From Nematostella vectensis (lineage: Eukaryota > Cnidaria > Anthozoa > Actiniaria > Edwardsiidae): a stretch of 64,000 nt of DNA. Where the stretch lies: assembly GCF_932526225.1 (NCBI RefSeq), contig NC_064042.1, positions 1,843,001-1,907,000 on the forward strand, in the 5' to 3' direction. The position numbers and the translations under genes are program-made. The notes under the pieces were generated by a model, which saw only the letters and a list, made by a program, of their open reading frames with translations, was not told the DNA's origin and made no database searches. This document shows, one piece after another, positions 47,101-55,151 of this stretch (position 1 is its first letter; each line of letters begins with the position of its first letter).

Positions 47101-47428
47101 ATATATCATTCGTCAATATTTTAACCAACCCCGAAGCGATAAATTAATGCAAATAAAAATCCTTCTCCTTGTCAATGTTTTGACAATGAATACCTTTCTA
47201 TTATATTTTCTTGTATTTTCTAGTCATATCACTTTGTTTTAACAGACAGGTAAAGTGTGGACGTGGAGTTACAATAATCTCACCCCAGAAGCTGAGCTAT
47301 GGGAATTAGGCGCGCCACCCTCGCAAGGACCTCTGGGAGCTGTTACCATAGTAACCGGTAGACTTGTTGACGTACCTGACTCTGGAGATCACAAGCTGCC
47401 TTTCGTCTGCGAGAAAAACCTGCCGTAA
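38131..47428 (+). CDS. Secreted PAN-EGF-Link-C-type lectin protein, copy B
   Basis: Six exons with GT-AG borders: 38131-38451, 43060-43189, 44693-44864, 45179-45327, 45832-46046, 47246-47428; lengths 321, 130, 172, 149, 215 and 183 nt give 389 residues plus TAA. Domains are as in copy A: signal peptide, PAN (ALVGYVVEVFNTSDSPSCQ), EGF, Link module (VFRNVF ... GWVAEGF ... LDAYCYKE), CTLD. The CTLD acceptor (tctctag/ATAACTGC) is intact here. The EGF has Tyr-Cys-Cys-Ser where copy A has Tyr-Arg-Cys-Ser, adding a seventh cysteine. The gene is longer than copy A because of a minisatellite in intron 1 and an insertion of about 0.8 kb in intron 2. It sits about 1.8 kb downstream of A in the same direction, so a tandem duplicate. 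This is the best candidate for the functional member. Confidence 0.9.
40846..41637. repeat. 36-bp minisatellite with 72-bp higher-order pattern, intron 1 of copy B
   Basis: About 21-22 copies of a 36-bp unit (gtgctctgcttgttttgatg followed by aataagttattgcgac). Because 36 is divisible by three, both strands stay open: the plus strand gives a 12-residue repeat MNKLLRRALLVL for 272 codons, the minus strand EHVAITYSSKQA. From about 41300 to 41570 units alternate strictly between gcgagg and gcgacg, a 72-bp super-unit. A few units are shortened (41176, 41288). Copy A has no array at the matching site (about 32037), so it arose after the duplication. No signal peptide or splice context supports a protein. 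Confidence 0.93.
41640..42450. other. G-rich and unrelated insertion in intron 1 of copy B
   Basis: Sequence after the minisatellite that has no counterpart in copy A. It includes G-runs and near-repeats of gggggcgtcacattttttgg (41740-41860) and a G-run at about 42200-42216. Homology with copy A (about 32335 onwards) resumes at about 42450. Confidence 0.6.
43415..44225 (+). other. Insertion in intron 2 of copy B with a first-exon-like ORF
   Basis: Absent from intron 2 of copy A (about 33335-33480). It holds a YY1-type motif gccgccatcttg at 43482, then ATG 43556 opening MWTVSKIWAAFGSQRYIAAR, basic and amphipathic like a mitochondrial presequence, continuing for about 51 codons to an AATTTG/GTAAGTATG donor near 43709. 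This resembles a promoter and first exon of another gene copied here. I do not recognise the protein and see no second exon. Confidence 0.35.
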
Positions 47429-47845
47429 CAGCAGTAGTAGCTCAGTGTTACAATCCCTGGGATTCACACAAGTAAACATAGCCAGTATTATAAACATGGA
47501 TGAACTAGCCAAGGTTGCACTTTGCTTTAGGCCACCCTCGCAGATTTTAGAGCTCAAATATATCGTAAAGATTTGGAATGTTCTCTTATTCTTTCTTCTT
47601 CAGCTTTTTGTTGCCTTCCCATCAACCTCTCTTGAACTTTAGACATCGGGTAATGCTTATCCTTTTAAATTCTTTTAGGGGCTCTCAGGTTAATGGTTAG
47701 TGATTTTAAGTTTTCACCAAAGCTCTCATGAGCTCAAAAATTTTCTTAATCGAGACTTTTGCCGCTATGACTCACGCTAGGCGGCGCTTCTGGACTCTTC
47801 ACGCTAAGGCTGCGAGGGTGACTCACGGTTGAGGTCCTGTATTAC
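47429..47845. other. 3' flank of copy B
   Basis: Downstream of the copy B stop. It does not match the 3' flank shared by copies A and C, so the duplication boundary lies at or near the stop codon. No gene is seen. Confidence 0.5.
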
Positions 47846-48060
47846 CCATAATGTAATAACACATCACCCATAAATGTAATAACAAGTCACCCATAAATGT
47901 TATAACACGTCACCAATAAATGTAATAACGCATCACCCATAGATGTAATAACACATAAACCCATAAATGTAATAACACTTCACATATAAATGTAATAACA
48001 CGTCAACCATAAATGTAATAACACGTCACCCATAAATGTAATAACACAATAACACATGAA
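47846..48060. repeat. 23-bp minisatellite
   Basis: About nine units of approximately 23 bp, acccataaatgtaataacac followed by gtc or atc, with scattered substitutions and one extra aataacac near 48043. Confidence 0.85.
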
Positions 48061-48400
48061 ACAATAATGCAGTTAAATTCTTGCGTATTTATTCTTCTTT
48101 CATAGCATAGAAATCATAGAAAATCAGGGACCATTCCTCCTCACAGCGGTTAATAGACATATGTCACGCAGGGAATTAACGCAGGGTGGCGGGATTCGCT
48201 AGTACTTGGTCACGCGAGGAATTAACGCAAGGTAACGGGACTCGCTCTTTTAATAACTTTATAATTTTAGACTAATATAATTTTAGACTATTAACTTTAT
48301 CATTTTAGACTTTTAACATTGAAGGCTTTTATCATTTTAGACTTTTATCATGGAGCGTTTTTGTTTAGTTAGGGGTCTGTGACAGTTGATCCCTCCCTAA
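48061..48400. other. Spacer
   Basis: AT-rich. It includes a few short degenerate repeats of taattttagacta and ttttagacttttaac at 48261-48350. No gene is seen. Confidence 0.5.
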
Positions 48401-49030
48401 TTGTAGGCGTGTCCATATTGTTTTCAAGTGATACTCGAGAATCGTAAATCGAGCGCCTATTCCCGTTCCGTACGCATTAACTACCGGTAGAAAGCTGGAT
48501 CTGATTTCACGCACAGGTAGCTCTAGGTATCATCTAGGTCTAGCGAAATAACTGTGGTATAGCGAGATTCGGTATCAAGAAAGCGAGTGTAAAAATGGTT
48601 GGAATGATGTCAATCATTATGATAACACGTGAAGCTTGCCATGCGCACTAGCACAGCAAGCATGTATTGTGCTACCTCCGTAGTCATGCCATGCGCACTA
48701 ACACAGCAAGCATGTAGTGTGTTACCTCCGTAGTCAATAATAACCATGTAATCATTAAGTACGTCACGGCAAGTCCAAGGGTAACTCACTGGCACTCCCA
48801 CGTTGGAAGGTCACCCTTCGTACACGCATTGGCTAAGGACCTACTAAACGAAGCTTTTCGGGATGTCAGTTAAGGGTTTCTGAATGGGCATGCCGTCTTA
48901 GGAGCATATAAAAGGGATGCGGTAGATACCCTAAAACATCTTGTAAACTTCTTTTAGTCCTTCGTCGTGTAACAACGTACAGAAGTAAAACCCGGTAGCT
49001 ACCCACAAATCAAGGCGTCTTCTCGTTGAT
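48400..49030 (+). repeat. Dispersed repeat, possibly a solo LTR (copy 1)
   Basis: Shares a long diverged match with 52588-52960, including agcgcctattcccgttc, agaaagctggat, aaaatggttggaatg, atgcgcacta and attttcgggatgtcagt. A 50-bp piece with gcgcactagcacagcaagca is tandemly duplicated at about 48636-48735. A TATA box (tataaaag, 48907) lies near the downstream end, with a transcribed-looking tail after it. Promoter near one end and dispersed copies suggest an LTR, but I found no internal region, primer site or clear TG...CA ends. Confidence 0.4.
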
Positions 49031-49565
49031 ACACATATCTTAAAGGTGTGGGGGGAGGGGTGGGTAGAGGGCTACGATTCTCGTGTATTACTCTGCTACA
49101 TCGTTTGCTTTCAACTACTGATAACATATAACTAGACATCAAACTAAGCTAATCTGTTGGCTTCATCAGAGCACTTTTTCAGGATTGGACTGCTTCATTA
49201 CAGCACTGGGTTTACCCTACTCAGGCTGTTTATTTCGCGTTGCAATTGGTCCACATCATGCCTGCGGTAGAAATCCTGCAATCTCTGATCTGAAAAAAAA
49301 TGATTCTTAATTTGTCTGTAGTTGTTACATTTTGAAAGAGAGTGCTCTTAGAATCCCCATCCTTGAAGGGAAGATTTCATACATGGAAACCAAACCCTTT
49401 TATGAAAACAATTCCTCCACACACATGCATACACACAAAGCATCATACTAAGGAAAATGTCCCTTGCATAGTCAAGCATGTGGCCTCTCTTCAATGTCGA
49501 CGTAATAGGGATGCTCGTCGTAATTTTTAGGGGTCAAAATCGGGCCTCAGATATTCTTTAGCAGA
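49031..49565. other. Spacer
   Basis: No gene or repeat that I can support. Short open frames only. Confidence 0.45.
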
Positions 49566-49745
49566 GCCGTAGCAGCACACGTACGATTGAGGGGGTGGGT
49601 GGGGGGGGGGGTGGGCGCAATACAGAAACATTAAGAAAATATTGGGGGGGAACAGCCACGCCCCTTTTGGTCATTTCCCCATAATTTTTGACAATATTGG
49701 GGGGGGGCACGTACCCCCAGTGCCCCACCCCCTGCTACGGGGGTA
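49566..49745. mobile_element. G-rich TIR element containing one array core
   Basis: Bounded by inverted gccgtagcag and ctgctacgg. Inside are one copy of the core seen in the 21-22 kb array (cgcaatacagaaacattaag plus aaaatattgggg), the phrase cagccacgccccttttggtc, and gtacccccagtgccccaccc. Related pieces lie near 20660, 30335, 37945, 53598, 56450 and 56830. No ORF, so non-autonomous. Confidence 0.6.
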
Positions 49746-50684
49746 GCTGAGAGAAAATAGCATTTCCTGTTAATAATGGGGTATTGGTTGGATACGTATG
49801 TTTAATTGTGTCCATTTTGCCCTTTTGGATAAATAAAAATCTAGATTACCTGGGTTATACAAGCCCGCACCCAGAATTTTTCTTGGGGGGTGCGACATCT
49901 ACTACATTTTGACTAAATTTACGATATACCAGAGTGATCTAGAAAGCCTTTTTTATCTAATTCATTTATGCCTTATAGTTTTGTCTACAAATAGCTATAG
50001 TCTATTGCGAACCGGAAGTGGACTTTCCACTGTTGTGTGTGTGTGGTGGGGGGAGGGGGGACTACACCCCTTGCACCCCCCTCCCTGGGTACGGGCCTCT
50101 TATAGGTGTGAAGTACTTACTGGTGAGCTCGGAATTCTCGTGCTCCGCGTCTTCTGTCATTATCAACCTCATGTCCCTAAATGCATCTTCGGCCTTGCCT
50201 AGTGCTTCAATCATCCGATTATTCCTGGCATCTGTTATAAAATATTACCAAGTAAAAAGATCTTCGATTAAATTAAATCCTTTGGTCGATGCCCCCACAT
50301 AGGGAAGCACTAGACCCGCCCCTAGATGTGTGCAATCTGATTGCAAATCTTGAACTGTGTGCTCTACTGCTCTACCCAAGTGCATACCCAGGATTTGCTG
50401 AGTGGGTTGCGTAGTCATAGGTTTTATATGGAAAAAGGATACGCTTCAATAAGAAATGACCTACTTTGTGGTGACCGACGGGGATGCCTGTGTAACCTGG
50501 GCCGCCTTCTATGTACGCGCCTGCTCTCTGATGTGTGCCTGGGACGAGAACCTTCGTCGTTATTTCCGGCTCGCAGACTGGAGCGATCGCTCTGGGTCAA
50601 TAACATTAGAAACGCAAAATACTTTAGCTAATCAGAATTGCAAATATAGAAGAAATTGTAACAGGGCATTTCTCCCTAGTCACT
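49746..50684. other. Unrecognised spacer
   Basis: It contains a GT-rich and G-rich patch at 50030-50095 resembling parts of the G-rich element. ORFs at 50341-50689 on both strands overlap each other and have no recognisable domain. No gene supported. Confidence 0.4.
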
Positions 50685-50828
50685 CGTAGCCTGCGTAGCA
50701 AGCGTTTCTGTGGAGTTTCAGCAGGAACCGAGAGCGAGCGAGGAATTTTTCGCGCGGTCATATTCCTCGCTCGCTCTCTATTCCTGCTGAAACTCCACAG
50801 AAACGCTTGCTACGCATGCTAAGTCACT
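50685..50828. mobile_element. Hairpin MITE with about 65-bp arms
   Basis: The left arm (gcgtagcaagcgtttctgtg, gagtttcagcaggaa, then gagagcgagcgagga) returns as an almost perfect inverted copy at about 50764-50822. The loop is about 15 bp (tttttcgcgcggtca). Flanking cactcg/tcactcg at both sides may be a target duplication. No coding content. Confidence 0.85.
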
Positions 50829-50872
50829 CGGTATTGTACGGGAGTGTAAAATGGCGGCGTGATTCGCCTCCT

Positions 50873-51100
50873 TTACGAAAATCCTACCTCTATCGTCACA
50901 TTCTGTGTCAAGTTGATGTGGTTTTGCTGGACTTGTCTGTCGTTCTCTCTTTCGCGAAGCAGGCCAAAAAGCTTAAAAAAAAGATCCGCCATGCTGGAGA
51001 ACAGGTTTTTAATTTTATGCCAAAGCCATTTCAAACCCTCCTTCACGCGGTTCCAAGCAGCTTTAGCCCAGTCTCTGATTTTTGTTAGCACACATCCCAT
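50873..51100 (-). CDS. Hypothetical small amphipathic protein or first exon
   Basis: 75 codons from ATG at 51098-51100: MGCVLTKIRDWAKAAWNRVK, then further Trp/Lys-rich amphipathic helix. The Gly-Cys start is a possible N-myristoylation/palmitoylation site. A donor-like GATAGAG/GTAGGATT lies at about 50887, so it could be an exon rather than a whole gene. The hairpin MITE sits directly downstream. I do not recognise a family, and nothing else proves expression. Confidence 0.25.
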   Translation of the reverse strand: MGCVLTKIRDWAKAAWNRVKEGLKWLWHKIKNLFSSMADLFFKLFGLLRERENDRQVQQNHINLTQNVTIEVGFS

Positions 51101-51764
51101 ATTTTATCAATCTGCGCTAGAAAAAATACGTTTATTTTTTACAATATAAAAGGAAACCACAGGTAGCCCAGGCAATGGTTTTGAAGCTTGTTCGGCTGTT
51201 CTTCTTGAGGTACTAAACAAATGGATTGAAGTAGCGATATTTTGCGAAATATTGCCTATCATAATTGCCTTAAAACTTAGAACATGTGTTTTTGTTGTCA
51301 AATGTATGTCTAATAACGAGTTGGGGATGGTTTTCTTCGCGAACTGTGCAGCTTCTCCAGGGTTGGATCCAGGGTAGTTTACGTGAGTTCCGGAACACAC
51401 TCAAAGTTTTTCAGACCAAGTTATTTTGAACTTAAATGGCTTTTTTAAAAATACTCCGATGTCCCTAGAAACTATTGGCTTGTCTGTGGAAATCATTCAA
51501 TCTCCTGTATTTTTGGTTTTTAATTAAATTAAACACGTAAAAAATCTCTCCCCCTACCAAGGACAGAAAGAACGTTTGAGGCGCCATTTTCGGTAGCACT
51601 TAAGTACCGCCGAAATTCGCGAGGAAAATACAACAAACGAAATGTTTTTATCTCGCAGACCTATGCCAGGGTATACTTACATTCGATATGTGGCAAAACG
51701 TCCGAGCTAAACTATTTTCCCTGGCCGCTAGCCATTTTTTAAAACTTTTTTAAAAGAGAAGCCA
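51101..51764. other. Unrecognised spacer
   Basis: A minus-strand open frame 51107-51400 (97 codons) has no domain that I recognise. No repeat structure seen. Confidence 0.4.
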
Positions 51765-52100
51765 TTTGACTCCTTGACCGACGCCGTTGGACATGTTTAC
51801 GCTCGGCTGAACAGGGAGCAAAGCAAACTAATATTAGCCTGCGAGGTGGAAAGTCTGCGAGGCTGTCACCGGCGCATAGTAATCTGTTATAGAAATTAAA
51901 CTAAAATAAGAGATAACAGATTACTTACCTTGCTCCGAAAACTGATAGTTTTGAATTTTAGACCGCGAAAAAGTATGAAATCCGTATCGAATGCGCCGTT
52001 GACAGCCTCGCAGGCTAGAATAATACATAGTTTGCTTCTCTCCCTGTTCAGCCGAGCGTAACTCATGTCCAACGGAGTCGGTCAAGGAGTCAAATGGCTG
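51765..52100. mobile_element. Inverted-repeat element, about 335 bp
   Basis: The outer arms gactccttgaccgacgccgt and ggacatgtttacgctcggct, followed by gaacagggag, return inverted at about 52020-52095 with mismatches. Inner inverted pieces are gcctgcgagg/cctcgcaggc and taatctgttat/ataacagatta, the latter forming the loop region. No ORF. A non-autonomous foldback or MITE type. Confidence 0.75.
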
Positions 52101-52587
52101 CTTACTCGTTTCTCGACTCGTTTCCCGGCTTCAAAACCATTACCTTTGGGTAAACGGCAGGCTGAAAGGCTCTCATAGATATCATTTAATTTACTATATC
52201 GACATTCAAAGAAAATGTCTACTTACATTTAATTGTTCCTTCGTAGCATCACTCCCAAAAATGCTATACGAATGTAAGAGGAAAAGAGTATAGACAATCT
52301 TATAGAGGGAAAGTCCTTCAAGGGAATACCCTGTTTCCTAGAAGAGCATTTCGCCAAAAGACAAGGTCACGCGGCAAGTAACGCAATGTAGCGAAGCATG
52401 ATATACTAGCTGCCAACTTGTCGGAAGTTGATAGGACGACTAAAAGCATTTCGTCTAGTTTACCTATCGCGTTTGAAAGAGAAACATAAAACGGTCACAA
52501 GGCTAGGAAGGAGGGAATAAGGCAAGCGGTTTCTAAATATAAGTTGACCTCTAAAAGAAGGCGTTCTCCACGTCCCTATCAAGCGGT
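52101..52587. other. Spacer
   Basis: No gene or recognised repeat. Confidence 0.45.
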
Positions 52588-52960
52588 ACTTGACAGTTGG
52601 GAATCGAGCACCTATTCCCGTTCTGTGCTCATTAACTAAAGCAGAAAGCTGGATTTGACTTCATGAATAGATTACTCTAAGTATCATTTAGGTTTAGTGT
52701 AACTCTGATGTAGCTAGGCAAAAATGGTTGGAATGCTGTCAATCATTGTAATCACGTGTGAAGCTTGACATGCGCACTAGTTCAGTAAGCCTGTAGTGGG
52801 GTCATCGTTTTAGTCAGTAGTTTAGACCAGAGTAGACATTACGTAAGTCACGGCATTCCATTTCCCTCGTACTCCCATTGGCTAAACTCTTATCTAAACG
52901 AAGCTCAAGATTTTCGGGATGTCAGTGTCGGTTTTCCTCAAGGACAAGCCGTCACAGGAA
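52588..52960 (+). repeat. Dispersed repeat, possibly a solo LTR fragment (copy 2)
   Basis: Diverged copy of about 48430-48890. It lacks the 50-bp internal duplication and the TATA-containing end of copy 1, stopping near 52960 where copy-A-like intron sequence begins. Confidence 0.45.
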
Positions 52961-52980
52961 CACAAGGAGTGAACATACAG

Positions 52981-54420
52981 AAAATAATTATTAGGAATAG
53001 AGTTACACTAATGATCAATAGCAATGAGTACAATTTAATTCTGCATTTTAGAACGCATCAAGACTAAAAAATATTTTTTTCTGCTATCTCATCCTCGGCT
53101 TGTTCTTAGCTTAGCATGTTCTTAAAATTTGGTGAAATCTCAGGCTGGACGTTTTTATAAAAAAGGCTCTTATGAAAAAAGAGTGTATTTTTATGAAAAC
53201 TAGACCCTGCGTGCAGGGTTGACTGGAATAACCGAGGGATTGAATGTGCATCTTTAGATTGATGTTTGGAACCCTGTGTTGTCTCTTGTTTGCCATAAAA
53301 ATTCCACCTTTGAATGTAATAAAAATATGCGTTCTAGAAATATATTTTAGATAAGGAAATACTCGAAGCGGTGGTATAGACACCAGCGTTGCGTCATTGC
53401 AACTTGAGAGATTAACTACAGAGAGGTTATTGTTCGACTAAAACGTTGGATTTCTCTAGATTTCGTATTTTGGTTTTTCAATTAAAGACGGCTTCAAGAA
53501 GGTAGCTTTTTTTAGTATATGCGATTTTGGTGATCGGCTGTAGACTTGACCTGATGACATTATAGCGCCATAAATCTTCGATTATTCTTGGAATAGGGCC
53601 GTAGAAAGAGGTGGGGCATTGGGGGCATGTTATGACCAGCAGGGTCATGGCTGTGCCCCCACCCCCCCCCCCCCCCAATATTTTTTTAATATTTCTGAGC
53701 TTGCTACAGGCTTGCTACAGGCTTGACTTAGGTTGCTTAGACGTCAAGAATAGACTTGCTCTCAGGCTCCCTGCGGTCGCATCCGAGCAACAATCTGGAG
53801 TTTATTTTAAATGCCACATCATATCACAGCAAAGATTGGGATAAGAAAGGCAAGAAGCAGCATCTCTTTAGGTTTAGGGTTGGGGGGACTGAAAGAAGAT
53901 CGGGGTGATTGTCCAGTCTTTTACGGTGTAAAATTTGGTGTGTGGTGGCACAAACAGGCATACAGGCATGCTAACTCATGCTTACCCTAAGTGATAGAAA
54001 AAAGTTTTAACCCTTAATCAGATATTTTTTTTGGGTTTTCTAGACCAAGCTGTACTTTGTTGCATGTACTTCATAAAGCAATTTATGAAAAAGGCTTTTG
54101 GGAAAACTATACACACTAGGGATGGGACATCAAGCATAGCTGGCTTTAGATGTCCTCCCCGGGGCAAGTGAGCTATGGTTATCGTTTGTTGTTTACACCC
54201 TTGCGTAGTTGTTGTTTTTTATAGTTATGGCGGCTGGGTAGCAGAAGGGTTCGCCGCTGTTCCAACACGCCTTCCTTCAGAGGATGTATAACGTCAAGGG
54301 ACAAACATCTTGTTCACAGTGAGTTTAATAATCCACAACGACAAAGAAGCCCGATGGTTACTGCTACAAAGAAACAGGTACATTCAGCATCAAGATTGAC
54401 TGATTGATAGCTCCAAGCTA
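52981..54420 (+). pseudogene. Fragmented fourth copy of the PAN-EGF-Link-CTLD gene
   Basis: 52981-53200 matches the end of intron 1 of copies A and B (ggaatagagttacactaatg, aggctggacg) but no EGF exon follows. 53215-53500 is a dispersed segment in inverse orientation. 53598-53700 is a G-rich element piece. 54000-54400 matches the second Link exon and flanks: GGCTGGGTAGCAGAAGGGTT at about 54233, through CTACAAAGAAACAG/GTACAT at 54378. Small indels inside this exon shift the frame. The homology stops at about 54405. Neither PAN, EGF nor CTLD exons are present. Confidence 0.75.
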
Positions 54421-54620
54421 TATTTGTTCTGCGAGGGCTCATAGAATTCTGGAGAAGCATAATAATTTCTAGCGCCAAGAACATGGAATGATAAGGCTTT
54501 ACTAAGCTAGTACAAAAGTAGCAATTGCATTCTCGCAAGAGCTATTTTTTAGAAAACTATAAAGCCAATCAGAATTGAAGAAGAGTTCAAATTATATACA
54601 TAATTTTATATCATGAATAC
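54421..54620. other. Spacer
   Basis: Short stretch between the gene fragment and the shared 3' flank of copy C. Nothing recognised. Confidence 0.4.
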
Positions 54621-54720
54621 ATGATCAAGACCTCTTTCACCGATAAACCCTTAAATAGAGTGTGCAAGAAAACTTATCGAATTTAAAAAAAAATATTTAC
54701 ATGAGTTTCTTGTGATAGCC

Positions 54721-54867
54721 AGGGGCGGAACTAGATTTTCGCTAAAGGGGGGCTTGGCTCAGTGACAAAGGGGTAGGGTGTTATTTTTTTAAATATGCCT
54801 TTCTGGCAGCCCAAAGGGGGGGGGGGGGTAAACCCCCTAAACCCTCCCCATAGATCCGCTACTGAAA
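54721..54867. mobile_element. G-rich element inserted in the 3' flank of copy C
   Basis: The flank of copy C (about 54620-55151) aligns, inverted, with 36335-36720 downstream of copy A, except for about 145 bp running from ccaggggcggaactag to tagatccgctactg. Copy A reads straight through at this point (ggctatccc on the plus strand at about 36615), so A is the empty site. Contains G-runs and a ccctaaaccctcccc stretch. Confidence 0.6.
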
Positions 54868-55151
54868 GCCGTCTCTTGTCCCAAGCAGTTACTTTAAAAA
54901 AAGAATACGTAACCGTACGAATTTATGATCTACTGGAAATTCGACCGGGTAATGGAAATTGCCCCACACTCTCTTTTTTTATAAAGAAGGTCTAATTTTC
55001 AGTTGAGACTGGGCCGTTCTTATTCCAATTCTAATGTCTACACAATACCAATGATTTAAGAAGAGAATTACACAAATGCAGCAATAATAACTAAAATCCA
55101 TCCTAGTCACTAGGCTCCACCACAGGTAGTTTGTTGATAACACTCAACACA

